DNA from: Ascidiimonas sp046199005
GTDB taxonomy: Bacteria; Bacteroidota; Bacteroidia; Flavobacteriales; Flavobacteriaceae
Direction of reading: 5' to 3'
NCBI GenBank assembly: GCA_046199005.1
Contig: CP176050.1
Location: forward strand, 3,224,001 to 3,288,000
Length of the DNA stretch: 64,000 nucleotides
Shown one piece after another: positions 50,301 to 58,762 of the stretch (its first letter is position 1; each line of letters begins with the position of its first letter). The translations under genes and the position numbers were made by a program. Under the pieces are notes generated by a model. The model ran no database searches, was not told the origin of the DNA, and worked only from the letters and a program-made list of their open reading frames with translations.

Positions 50301-51679
50301 TCAATAAGTTTAGGCTGAAATGCCTGAATACCCAAACGGTGCAGGGTGGGAGCACGATTTAAAAGTACCGGATGTCCTTTTAAAACATTCTCAAGAATAT
50401 CCCAAACTACCGGTTCTTTTTTATCTATAATTTTCTTAGCTGATTTAACTGTCTTGACAATTCCTCGCTCAATAAGTTTTCTTATCACGAAAGGTTTGTA
50501 CAATTCGGCAGCCATATCTTTAGGAAGTCCGCATTCATACAATTTCAATTCAGGACCTACAACAATTACCGAACGTGCTGAATAGTCTACACGCTTACCG
50601 AGTAGGTTTTGACGGAATCTTCCTTGTTTTCCTTTAAGTGAATCTGATAAGGATTTCAATGGTCTGTTCGACTCTGTTTTTACCGCAGATGCCTTTCTTG
50701 TATTATCAAAAAGTGAATCTACAGATTCTTGAAGCATCCTTTTTTCATTTCGAAGGATTACCTCAGGAGCCTTGATCTCCATAAGTCTTTTAAGACGATT
50801 GTTACGGATGATCACTCGTCGGTACAGATCATTTAAATCTGAAGTGGCAAATCGACCACCATCCAAAGGAACCAGCGGACGTAATTCTGGTGGAATCACA
50901 GGAATTACTTTCATGATCATCCATTCCGGATTGTTCTCACGATTTTGCTGTGCTTCACGAAGCGCTTCAACTACCTGTAAACGCTTTAGTGCTTCCGTTT
51001 TACGCTGCTTACTGGTTTCATGGTTTGCTTTATGTCTAAGGTCATAAGACAATTCATCAAGATTTATTCTCGATAAAAGGTCTATCAGACACTCCGCACC
51101 CATTTTTGCAATGAATTTATTCGGATCTGAATCTTCAAGGTATTGATTTTCTGGTGGAAGTGTATCTAGAATATTAAGATATTCTTCTTCAGTAAGAAAA
51201 TCAAGTTTATTTAATTCTTCTCCTTCTGCTGATTTGGCAATCCCAGCTTGTATAACCACATATCTTTCATAGTATATGATCATATCTAATTTCTTAGATG
51301 GCAAACCTAATAGATAACCAATTTTGTTTGGAAGGGATCTGAAATACCATATGTGCGCAACAGGTACAACAAGATTAATGTGTCCTACCCTGTCTCTTCG
51401 TACCTTTTTCTCAGTAACCTCTACTCCACATCTATCACATACAATACCCTTATAGCGTATTCTTTTATATTTTCCACAGGCACATTCATAATCCTTTACA
51501 GGACCAAAAATACGCTCACAAAATAAACCATCTCGTTCAGGTTTGTGAGTTCTGTAGTTAATAGTTTCCGGCTTAAGCACCTCTCCTCTCGACTCTGCGA
51601 GAATCGATTCTGGTGATGCCAAACCTATTGAGATTTTATTAAACCTCTGAACTGTATTCTTATCTTTTCCTCTTGCCAT
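47378..51679 (-). CDS. rpoC: DNA-directed RNA polymerase subunit beta prime
   Basis: This 1433-residue protein is full length for Bacteroidota RpoC. The N-terminal zinc site is C-A-C-G-K and C-D-R-C-G near residues 65-85, the catalytic magnesium loop N-A-D-F-D-G-D-Q-M-A lies near residue 475, and the second zinc cluster is in C-E-A-D-Q-G-I-C-A-S-C. The bridge helix and trigger loop regions are recognisable (T-L-R-T-F-H-V-G-G). It follows rpoB by 56 bases and is coupled to the DUF3467 gene. Confidence 0.98.
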   Translation of the reverse strand: MARGKDKNTVQRFNKISIGLASPESILAESRGEVLKPETINYRTHKPERDGLFCERIFGPVKDYECACGKYKRIRYKGIVCDRCGVEVTEKKVRRDRVGHINLVVPVAHIWYFRSLPNKIGYLLGLPSKKLDMIIYYERYVVIQAGIAKSAEGEELNKLDFLTEEEYLNILDTLPPENQYLEDSDPNKFIAKMGAECLIDLLSRINLDELSYDLRHKANHETSKQRKTEALKRLQVVEALREAQQNRENNPEWMIMKVIPVIPPELRPLVPLDGGRFATSDLNDLYRRVIIRNNRLKRLMEIKAPEVILRNEKRMLQESVDSLFDNTRKASAVKTESNRPLKSLSDSLKGKQGRFRQNLLGKRVDYSARSVIVVGPELKLYECGLPKDMAAELYKPFVIRKLIERGIVKTVKSAKKIIDKKEPVVWDILENVLKGHPVLLNRAPTLHRLGIQAFQPKLIEGKAIQLHPLVCTAFNADFDGDQMAVHLPLGPEAILEAQLLMLASHNILNPANGSPITVPSQDMVLGLYYMTKSRRSTEEQPVKGEGLTFYSPEEVTIAFNEKRVDLNAIIKVRTMDFNEAGELVPQVIETTVGRVLFNEVVPEAAGYVNEVLTKKSLRDIIGNILSVTDVPTTAEFLDRIKEMGYRSAFQGGLSFSLGDIIIPQEKHQMIDEANGQVDTIKMNYNMGLITNNERYNQVIDIWTSTNAGLTELAMKRIREDNQGFNSVYMMLDSGARGSKEQIRQLTGMRGLMAKPKKSTAGGGEIIENPILSNFKEGLSILEYFISTHGARKGLADTALKTADAGYLTRRLVDVSQDVIINIEDCGTLRGVEVSALKKNDEVVESLGERILGRVALNDVFDPITEEQLIYAGQEITEAEVKKINASPVESVEVRSPLTCEADQGICASCYGRNLSTGKMVQKGEAVGVVAAQSIGEPGTQLTLRTFHVGGIAGNISEENKLEAKFNSKLEIEDLKLVKGENAEGEKVDIVISRTSEVKFIDEKTGITLSTSNIPYGSQIFVKNGQTVKEGDVICKWDPYNGVIISEFSGKIAYENIDQGVTYQVEIDEQTGFQEKVISESRNKKLIPTLLIKDAKGETLRSYNLPVGAHIMVDDNEKIKEGKILVKIPRKSAKTGDITGGLPRVTELFEARNPSNPAVVSEIDGVVSFGKIKRGNREIIVESKIGEIKKYLVKLSNQILVQENDYVRAGMPLSDGSITPNDILKIKGPSAVQQYLVNEVQEVYRLQGVKINDKHFEVVVRQMMRKVEIQDPGDTIFLEGQLAHKYDFIKENDEIFGMKVIEDAGDSTNFKAGQIVSPRELRDENSILRRADKNLITSRDAIPATATPILQGITRASLQTKSFISAASFQETTKVLNEAAVSGKVDNLEGLKENVIVGHKIPAGTGMREYDNIIVGSKEEYDEIMAGKEEVNYQ

Positions 51680-51735
51680 AATATAATGGTGATAATGAAT
51701 TTAAGTATGTTATTGTTAAAGCGTATGTACCGCTT

Positions 51736-54700
51736 TTATTCTTCTAATCGTATGTCTAAACCAAGACCTTTCAATTCATGCATCAATACATTGAATGATT
51801 CAGGTAAACCTGGTTCTGGCATTGATTCGCCCTTCACTATAGACTCATAGGTCTTCGCTCTTCCAATCACGTCATCAGATTTCACGGTCAAGATCTCTCT
51901 TAGCGTACTGGATGCTCCATACGCTTCCAGAGCCCAAACCTCCATCTCACCAAAACGCTGACCACCAAACTGTGCTTTACCACCCAGAGGTTGCTGTGTA
52001 ATTAATGAATAAGGACCAATAGATCTCGCGTGCATCTTATCATCGACCATGTGACCTAATTTCAGCATATAAATTACACCTACTGTTGCCGCCTGATCAA
52101 AACGTTCTCCGGTACCACCATCGTAAAGGTACGTGTGGCCAAATCGAGGAATACCAGCACTGTCTGTTAGTTCATTGATCTCATCAAGAGAAGCACCGTC
52201 AAAAATTGGTGTTGCAAACTTCTTACTAAGTTTTTGCCCTGCCCAACCTAAAACAGTTTCATATATCTGACCAATATTCATTCGCGAAGGTACCCCTAAT
52301 GGATTTAGTACAATATCAACCGGCGTTCCATCTTCTAAGAATGGCATGTCTTCATCTCTTACAATACGAGCAACAATACCTTTGTTACCATGTCGTCCTG
52401 CCATTTTATCTCCTACCTTGAGTTTACGCTTTTTCGCAATGTAAACCTTGGCAAGTTTCATAATTCCGGCAGGCAGTTCATCTCCAACAGAGATCGTAAA
52501 TTTATCTCTTCGCAAGGCACCCTGCAGGTCATTTAATTTGATCTTGAAATTGTGTAAAAGATCTGCAACCAGCGCATTTGTTTGTGCATCGGTGGTCCAA
52601 CTACCTGAAACCAGGTGTGCAAAGTCTTCTACCGCATGAAGCATCTTAAGCGTGTACTTTTTACCTTTTGGGAGAACTTCTTCACCAAGATCATTTAGAA
52701 CACCTTGAGAGGTTTTACCGTTAACCAGTGCAAAAAGCTTTTCAATAAGCACATCTTTTAGCTGCTCGAATTTAGAAGCATATTCCATTTCAAGTTTGGA
52801 AACATCTTCTTTATCTTTTGCTCTTTTGCGCTTATCTTTTATTGCTCTACTAAATAATTTCTTATCGATCACTACTCCTCTCAATGAAGGCGAAGCTTTT
52901 AATGACGCATCTTTTACATCACCTGCCTTATCTCCGAAGATCGCGCGTAGTAATTTTTCTTCCGGTGTTGGATCTGATTCTCCTTTCGGGGTTATCTTAC
53001 CAATTAATATATCACCAGGCTTCACTTCTGCACCAATACGAATCATACCATGCTCATCGAGATCCTTCGTGGCCTCTTCTGAAACATTGGGAATATCGTT
53101 GGTCAATTCTTCGGCACCCAGTTTGGTATCTCTTACTTCAAGTGAATACTCATCAATATGGATAGATGTAAAGATATCTTCCCTTACTACCTTCTCAGAA
53201 ATCACGATCGCATCCTCAAAGTTATAACCTTTCCAGGGCATGAATGCCACCTTAAGATTTCTACCTAGTGCAAGCTCTCCTTGTTGCGTAGCATAACCTT
53301 CGCAAAGAACCTGACCTCTTGATACTCTATCACCTTTTCGAACGATAGGTTTCAGATTTATAGAAGTTCCCTGATTCGTTTTTCTGAATTTGATCAAGTC
53401 GTAAGACTTAGAATCATCATCAAAACTAACGAGTCTATCTTCTTCTGTTCGATCATACTTGATAGTGATCTTATTAGCATCTACATATTCTACTACTCCG
53501 TCTCCTTCTGCATTTATCAATACTCTGGAATCAGAAGCTACCTGCCGTTCAAGTCCTGTACCAACGATTGGAGATTCCGGACGTAATAATGGTACCGCCT
53601 GACGCATCATATTAGAGCCCATAAGTGCACGGTTCGCATCATCATGCTCAAGGAACGGAATCAACGATGCTGAAATTGAAGCGATCTGGTTTGGAGCTAC
53701 ATCCGTATAATGAACCTGATTTGGATCTACGACAGGGAAGTCACCCTCCTCACGCGCAATTACCTTATCGGTGTCAATAGAACCATCCTCTTTGAGCGGA
53801 ATGTTCGCTTGTGCGATCAAACGCTCTTCTTCTTCTTCAGCACTTAAATAAATAATCTCATCAAGATCTACTTTACCATCTGTAACTTTGCGGTAAGGAG
53901 TCTCAATGAATCCCATGCTATTGATCTTTGCAAACACACTTAAGGAAGATATCAAACCAATGTTTGGACCTTCCGGTGTTTCAATCGGACAAAGTCTTCC
54001 GTAGTGTGTATAGTGAACATCTCGCACCTCGAATCCAGCTCTTTCTCTTGAAAGTCCTCCAGGGCCTAAAGCAGAAAGTCTTCGTTTGTGAGTGATCTCA
54101 GCAAGCGGATTGGTTTGATCCATAAACTGAGACAACTGATTGGTTCCAAAAAACGAATTAATTACCGAAGAAAGTGTCTTTGCATTGATAAGATCAATAG
54201 GCGTAAAAACCTCATTATCTCTTACATTCATTCGCTCTCTAATAGTTCTTGCCATTCTTGCAAGACCTACCCCGAACTGGGCGGACAATTGTTCACCAAC
54301 GGTACGAACCCTTCTATTCGAAAGGTGATCGATATCATCAATTTCCGCTTTAGAATTGATAAGTTCGATCAGATATTTCACAATGGTAATAATATCGTCT
54401 TTAGTAAGCACCTGCTTATCCATTTCGATATTAAGACCTAATTTTTTGTTCATTCTATATCTACCTACATCACCAAGATTGTAACGCTGATCTGAGAAAA
54501 ACAATTTATCTATAATTCCTCGTGCAGTTTCTTCATCTGGCGGCTCCGCATTACGAAGTTGTCTGTAGATATGTTCTACCGCCTCTTTTTCTGAGTTGGT
54601 AGGGTCTTTTTGTAATGTATTATGAATAATGGCATAATCAGCAGACTGATTCTCTTCTTTGTGTAACAAAATCGTTTTAACGTCAGCTTCAAGAATCTCC

Positions 54701-55545
54701 TCAATATGATCTTTTTCAAGTAAAGTATCCCTGTCTAAAACGATCTCGTTACGTTCAATAGAAACCACTTCACCGGTATCTTCATCAACAAAATCTTCGT
54801 GCCATGTATTAAGTACACGGGCAGCGAGTTTTCTGCCTAACACTTTTTTGAGTCCGCTTTTAGAGACTTTCACCTCTTCCGCAAGGTCAAATATTTCTAA
54901 AATATCTTTATCCCTCTCAAATCCAATCGCTCTAAAAAGGGTAGTTACAGGTAACTTTTTCTTTCTATCAATATAGGCGTACATCACGCTATTGATATCG
55001 GTAGCAAATTCAATCCATGAACCTTTAAACGGTATTACTCTGGCAGAGTATAATTTGGTCCCATTAGCATGAAAAGACTGACCGAAGAAAACCCCTGGAG
55101 ATCTGTGTAATTGAGAAACAACTACTCTTTCTGCACCGTTAATAACGAAGGTGCCCGAAGGAGTCATGTAAGGTATAGTGCCTAAATATACATCTTGTAC
55201 GATCGTTTCGAAATCTTCGTGTTCAGGATCTGTACAATACAATTTTAATCGTGCTTTTAAGGGCACGCTATAAGTAAGTCCTCTTTCTATACATTCCTGA
55301 ATAGAATATCTTGGAGGATCTACAAAGTAATCTAAAAACTCCAGTACAAACTGGTTACGAGCATCAGTGATTGGAAAGTTTTCCATGAAGGTGTTGTAGA
55401 GCCCTTCGTCACCTCTTTCCTCAGGTTTGGTTTCCAGCTGGAAAAAATCCTGGAATGATTTAATTTGAATGTCTAAGAAATCCGGATAGTTTGGAGTATT
55501 CTTAGCTGAGGCAAAATTTAATCTTTCAGTCTGATTTGTGAACAT
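51736..55545 (-). CDS. rpoB: DNA-directed RNA polymerase subunit beta
   Basis: This 1269-residue protein is full length. The rifampicin-pocket region reads L-S-Q-F-M-D-Q-T-N-P-L and H-K-R-R-L-S-A-L-G-P-G-G-L, which is the sensitive-type sequence. The G-x-K-x-A-G-R-H-G-N-K-G-x-V active-site segment and the C-terminal clamp are intact. The ATG at 55545 is chosen over a TTG one codon before it. Two hairpins separate it from rplL and could attenuate transcription. Confidence 0.98.
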   Translation of the reverse strand: MFTNQTERLNFASAKNTPNYPDFLDIQIKSFQDFFQLETKPEERGDEGLYNTFMENFPITDARNQFVLEFLDYFVDPPRYSIQECIERGLTYSVPLKARLKLYCTDPEHEDFETIVQDVYLGTIPYMTPSGTFVINGAERVVVSQLHRSPGVFFGQSFHANGTKLYSARVIPFKGSWIEFATDINSVMYAYIDRKKKLPVTTLFRAIGFERDKDILEIFDLAEEVKVSKSGLKKVLGRKLAARVLNTWHEDFVDEDTGEVVSIERNEIVLDRDTLLEKDHIEEILEADVKTILLHKEENQSADYAIIHNTLQKDPTNSEKEAVEHIYRQLRNAEPPDEETARGIIDKLFFSDQRYNLGDVGRYRMNKKLGLNIEMDKQVLTKDDIITIVKYLIELINSKAEIDDIDHLSNRRVRTVGEQLSAQFGVGLARMARTIRERMNVRDNEVFTPIDLINAKTLSSVINSFFGTNQLSQFMDQTNPLAEITHKRRLSALGPGGLSRERAGFEVRDVHYTHYGRLCPIETPEGPNIGLISSLSVFAKINSMGFIETPYRKVTDGKVDLDEIIYLSAEEEEERLIAQANIPLKEDGSIDTDKVIAREEGDFPVVDPNQVHYTDVAPNQIASISASLIPFLEHDDANRALMGSNMMRQAVPLLRPESPIVGTGLERQVASDSRVLINAEGDGVVEYVDANKITIKYDRTEEDRLVSFDDDSKSYDLIKFRKTNQGTSINLKPIVRKGDRVSRGQVLCEGYATQQGELALGRNLKVAFMPWKGYNFEDAIVISEKVVREDIFTSIHIDEYSLEVRDTKLGAEELTNDIPNVSEEATKDLDEHGMIRIGAEVKPGDILIGKITPKGESDPTPEEKLLRAIFGDKAGDVKDASLKASPSLRGVVIDKKLFSRAIKDKRKRAKDKEDVSKLEMEYASKFEQLKDVLIEKLFALVNGKTSQGVLNDLGEEVLPKGKKYTLKMLHAVEDFAHLVSGSWTTDAQTNALVADLLHNFKIKLNDLQGALRRDKFTISVGDELPAGIMKLAKVYIAKKRKLKVGDKMAGRHGNKGIVARIVRDEDMPFLEDGTPVDIVLNPLGVPSRMNIGQIYETVLGWAGQKLSKKFATPIFDGASLDEINELTDSAGIPRFGHTYLYDGGTGERFDQAATVGVIYMLKLGHMVDDKMHARSIGPYSLITQQPLGGKAQFGGQRFGEMEVWALEAYGASSTLREILTVKSDDVIGRAKTYESIVKGESMPEPGLPESFNVLMHELKGLGLDIRLEE

Positions 55546-55570
55546 CAATGGACAAATTTTGATTAAAATA

Positions 55571-55646
55571 AAAAAATGAAACGTATATAACGCTTATATA
55601 CGCAAAAGGGTTTAGGCCTTAAGGATACATTTCCTAAGACCTAAAC
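55571..55646 (-). promoter_or_regulatory. Twin hairpins between rplL and rpoB (possible attenuator)
   Basis: Reading the minus strand, a 14-bp stem with two G-U pairs (arms near 55633-55646 and 55610-55623) is followed by only four T. Seven bases later comes a perfect 8-bp stem (cgtatata / tatatacg, 55582-55602) followed by a T-rich tract. They lie 24 and 68 bases after the rplL stop. Their position matches the rplL-rpoB attenuator known in E. coli, which lowers rpoBC transcription. The sequence itself is not related. Confidence 0.6.
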
Positions 55647-55669
55647 CAAGTTTTTAAAGCCTGGCGAGC

Positions 55670-56047
55670 TTACTTAAGCTCAACCTCTGCTCCGGCTTCT
55701 TCTAGAGATTTCTTAAGACCTTCGGCCTCATCTTTAGAAACACCTTCTTTTACAGCAGTTGGTGCACCATCAACGATGTCTTTCGCTTCTTTAAGGCCTA
55801 AACCTGTAAGCTCTTTTACCAACTTAACAACTGCTAATTTAGATCCACCAGCTGCTTTTAAGATTACGTCGAACTCTGATTTTTCTTCAGCTGCTTCGCC
55901 GCCACCTGCTGCTGCACCACCTGCTACTGCTACTGCAGCTGCCGCAGGCTCGATGCCATATTCCTCTTTAAGTATATCAGCTAACTCATTAACTTCTTTT
56001 ACAGTTAAGTTAACTAATTGTTCTGCGAATTCTTTTAAATCTGCCAT
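55670..56047 (-). CDS. rplL: 50S ribosomal protein L7/L12 (bL12)
   Basis: This 125-residue stalk protein has an N-terminal dimerisation helix pair, an Ala/Gly-rich hinge (about 36-52) and the C-terminal factor-binding domain with K-L-A-V-V-K-L-V-K-E and G-L-G-L-K-E-A-K. It recruits translational GTPases to the ribosome. It follows rplJ by 52 bases and precedes the attenuator hairpins. Confidence 0.97.
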   Translation of the reverse strand: MADLKEFAEQLVNLTVKEVNELADILKEEYGIEPAAAAVAVAGGAAAGGGEAAEEKSEFDVILKAAGGSKLAVVKLVKELTGLGLKEAKDIVDGAPTAVKEGVSKDEAEGLKKSLEEAGAEVELK

Positions 56048-56099
56048 TTTCTACCGTTTTAAAAAATTTTAATATAATTATTATTAAGTGCGTACTAAT

Positions 56100-56615
56100 T
56101 TATTTCTCTGATAAAGTCTTAAGGATTCCTGCAATCTTACCTCCACCAGATTTAAGTGCAGATACCACATTTTTAGCAGGTGATTGTAATAAACCAATGA
56201 TATCTCCAATCACTTCCTCTTTAGACTTAATATTTACCAGATTCTCTAACTGATCATCACCTAAGTAAATTGCTTCCTCTATAAAAGCACCTTTAAGTAA
56301 TGGTTTATCAGATTTCTTACGAAACTCCTTGATAAGTTTTGCCGGCTTGTTTCCAGTCGGAGCAAACATTAAAGAAGTATTCCCCTTTAATACCGATGGC
56401 AATTCACCAAAATCCTTATCAGAAGCTTCCATCGCTTTAGAAAGCAATGTATTTTTAACTACAGCAAGTTTAACTTCAGCCTTAAAACAAGCTCTTCTTA
56501 AATTTGAAGTTGTCTCAGCATCCAATCCTGATATATCTGCCAAATAAATGATAGAATTATCAGCTAACTGCGCAGTTAAATCTTCTATTACCGTTGATTT
56601 TTCTTCTCTAGTCAT
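56100..56615 (-). CDS. rplJ: 50S ribosomal protein L10 (uL10)
   Basis: This 171-residue protein forms the base of the L7/L12 stalk. The N-terminal domain contains the conserved L-R-R-A-C-F-K-A segment, and the C-terminal helix (S-A-L-K-S-G-G-G-K-I-A-G-I-L-K) carries the L12 dimers. The 23-base gap to rplA is too short for an E. coli-style L10 leader, so autoregulation, if present, must work differently. Confidence 0.96.
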   Translation of the reverse strand: MTREEKSTVIEDLTAQLADNSIIYLADISGLDAETTSNLRRACFKAEVKLAVVKNTLLSKAMEASDKDFGELPSVLKGNTSLMFAPTGNKPAKLIKEFRKKSDKPLLKGAFIEEAIYLGDDQLENLVNIKSKEEVIGDIIGLLQSPAKNVVSALKSGGGKIAGILKTLSEK

Positions 56616-56638
56616 AATTAAAAAATATTAACTACCAA

Positions 56639-57328
56639 TTATACTGTTTTATGGTCTACGGGTATACCCGGACTCATAGTGCTAGACATACTAATACTCT
56701 TAATATAAGTACCCTTTGCCGCAGTTGGCTTTAATTTTACAATTGTCTGGATCAACTCATTCACGTTACCCGCAATCTTCTCTGCGCTGAAAGAAGCTTT
56801 ACCTACGGCTGCATGAACGATACCAGTTTTGTCTACTTTGAAATCAATTTTACCTGCTTTTACCTCAGATACAGCTTTGGCAACATCCATGGTTACAGTT
56901 CCGGTTTTTGGATTTGGCATTAAGCCACGAGGACCTAAGATTCTACCCAACGGACCTAATTTACCCATAACACTAGGCATGGTAATTATTACATCCACAT
57001 CTGTCCAACCATCTTTGATCTTTTGTAAGTACTCATCCAGACCCACATAATCTGCACCGGCTTCTTTCGCCTCTGCTTCTTTATCTGGAGTAACAAGTGC
57101 AAGTACTTTCACATCTTTACCAGTACCATGCGGAAGCGTTACCACTCCACGAACCATTTGATTTGCTTTACGAGGATCTACTCCTAAACGTATAGCAAGA
57201 TCAACAGATGCATCAAACTTAGTTGTTGTGATCTCTTTTACTAATGAAGACGCTTCTTCAACGGAATACAATTTATTCCTGTCAATTTTAGCAAGCGCTT
57301 CTTTATGTTTTTTTGTCATTTTTGCCAT
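56639..57328 (-). CDS. rplA: 50S ribosomal protein L1 (uL1)
   Basis: This 229-residue protein is full length and shows the family signature in I-T-M-P-S-V-M-G-K-L-G-P-L-G-R-I-L-G-P. It binds 23S rRNA at the E-site stalk and in many bacteria represses its own operon. The gene follows rplK by 18 bases. Confidence 0.97.
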   Translation of the reverse strand: MAKMTKKHKEALAKIDRNKLYSVEEASSLVKEITTTKFDASVDLAIRLGVDPRKANQMVRGVVTLPHGTGKDVKVLALVTPDKEAEAKEAGADYVGLDEYLQKIKDGWTDVDVIITMPSVMGKLGPLGRILGPRGLMPNPKTGTVTMDVAKAVSEVKAGKIDFKVDKTGIVHAAVGKASFSAEKIAGNVNELIQTIVKLKPTAAKGTYIKSISMSSTMSPGIPVDHKTV

Positions 57329-57346
57329 TTCGAAATGCTTTAAAAA

Positions 57347-57784
57347 TTAAAATGGTCTGTCTCCAGATACAGTTAATCCCATCGATCTTGCCGTACCAGC
57401 CACCATACTCATGGCAGATTCTACGGTAAATGCATTAAGATCCTGCATTTTGTCTTCTGCGATAGTTTTTACCTGATCCCAGGTAATACTACCTACTTTT
57501 TTACGATTGGGCTCTCCGGATCCACTTTTAATCTTTGCCGCTTCCAATAGCTGAACTGCCGCTGGCGGTGTCTTTACGATAAAATCAAAAGATTTATCTT
57601 TATACACGGTGATAACAACGGGTAAAACCTTTCCAGGCTTATCCTGAGTTCTCGCATTAAATTGCTTACAGAACTCCATGATGTTAACTCCGGCAGCACC
57701 TAAAGCGGGTCCAACCGGTGGCGACGGATTCGCAGCACCTCCCCTAACTTGTAGCTTAACTACTTTACTTACTTCTTTTGCCAT
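57347..57784 (-). CDS. rplK: 50S ribosomal protein L11 (uL11)
   Basis: This 145-residue protein is full length. The N-terminal G-G-A-A-N-P-S-P-P-V-G-P-A-L-G segment that contacts factors and the C-terminal rRNA-binding domain (G-S-I-T-W-D-Q-V, then G-T-A-R-S-M-G) are intact. It forms the GTPase-associated centre with 23S rRNA. It follows nusG by 68 bases. Confidence 0.97.
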   Translation of the reverse strand: MAKEVSKVVKLQVRGGAANPSPPVGPALGAAGVNIMEFCKQFNARTQDKPGKVLPVVITVYKDKSFDFIVKTPPAAVQLLEAAKIKSGSGEPNRKKVGSITWDQVKTIAEDKMQDLNAFTVESAMSMVAGTARSMGLTVSGDRPF

Positions 57785-57852
57785 TGTTTAATTTAAATTT
57801 TAAGAATGCATTCTATTTGGAAGCTGAACACACACTTAATTATGTAACAGTT

Positions 57853-58404
57853 CTAAACTTTTTCTACTTGCATATAGCTTAACTCCAACGGTGTCTTTCG
57901 TCCAAAAATCTTCACCATCACCTCCAGCTTACGCTTTTCTTCATTGATTTTTTCTACTGTTCCGTTAAAACCATTAAAGGGACCATCGATAACTTTAACT
58001 GTTTCCCCTAATACGTATGGTATTGCAATATTATCTGTTTTCACAGACAGCTCGTCTACCTTACCTAACATACGGTTTACTTCTGATTTTCTCAAAGGAA
58101 CAGGATCTCCTCCTTTAACCTCACCAAGAAAACCAATAACGCCTGTTATCGATTTGATCACGTGAACGATTTCCCCTCCCAAATTGGCTTTCACCATCAC
58201 ATATCCGGGAAAATATACACGCTCTTTATTTATTTTTTTACCATTGCGAATCTGAATAACTTTTTCGGTAGGCACAAGAACTTCATCTACATAATCGGTA
58301 TAACCTAATCTGGCTATCTCATTTTCAATATAAGACTTAACCTTATTTTCCTGACCGCTTACCGCTCTAACTACATACCAATTTTTCACCAATGCTTCTG
58401 CCAT
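57853..58404 (-). CDS. nusG: Transcription termination/antitermination factor NusG
   Basis: This 183-residue protein has the NGN domain (W-Y-V-V-R-A-V-S-G-Q-E then V-Y-F-P-G-Y-V-M-V) and a C-terminal KOW domain (V-K-V-I-D-G-P-F-N-G-F-N-G-T-V). NusG binds the polymerase clamp and links it to Rho or to the ribosome. It follows secE by 18 bases, the classical order. Confidence 0.96.
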   Translation of the reverse strand: MAEALVKNWYVVRAVSGQENKVKSYIENEIARLGYTDYVDEVLVPTEKVIQIRNGKKINKERVYFPGYVMVKANLGGEIVHVIKSITGVIGFLGEVKGGDPVPLRKSEVNRMLGKVDELSVKTDNIAIPYVLGETVKVIDGPFNGFNGTVEKINEEKRKLEVMVKIFGRKTPLELSYMQVEKV

Positions 58405-58422
58405 CGTATCAGACTCTTTGTA

Positions 58423-58614
58423 TTATTTAACTAAATCGAAGTAAAGCCGAATCAACTTTACAAACATTGAATCTACTCCCCAGATAGCCAGGGAGAAAAG
58501 AATTGAAAAAACAGCCACTACTACCATAAGGTTTTGACCTTCTGCCCAACTTGGCCAGGTAACATTCGCCTTCAATTCTTCAAATGATTCTTTTACGTAC
58601 GTAATGATTGCCAT
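58423..58614 (-). CDS. secE: Preprotein translocase subunit SecE
   Basis: This 63-residue protein has the single C-terminal transmembrane helix of short SecE (about 29-50) preceded by the conserved amphipathic helix E-L-K-A-N-V-T-W-P-S-W. It stabilises SecY in the inner-membrane channel. The ATG at 58614 is the start; an in-frame extension upstream would read through tRNA-Trp and is not real. Confidence 0.94.
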   Translation of the reverse strand: MAIITYVKESFEELKANVTWPSWAEGQNLMVVVAVFSILFSLAIWGVDSMFVKLIRLYFDLVK

Positions 58615-58628
58615 ATTATTTTTCTTTG

Positions 58629-58701
58629 CACGGGAGGAGAGACTCGAACTCCCGACACCTGGTTTTGGAGACCAGTGCTCTACCAACTGAGCTACACCCG
58701 T
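58629..58701 (-). tRNA. tRNA-Trp (anticodon CCA)
   Basis: The 73-base cloverleaf has an anticodon loop CTCCAAA closed by CTGGT/ACCAG, a TTCGAGT loop and a D arm AGCTCAGTTGGTAGAGC. One mismatch is seen in the acceptor stem. The 3' CCA is not fully encoded. It lies between tuf and secE. Confidence 0.95.
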
Positions 58702-58762
58702 ATTCACTTGAAAAGGTATCTGCCAAAAAGCAGACACCTTCCAAGTAATATATTATAATGTT

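Noticed and set aside
58615..58737. In-frame N-terminal extension of SecE
   Set aside because: It reads through the tRNA-Trp gene. The ATG at 58614 gives a normal SecE.
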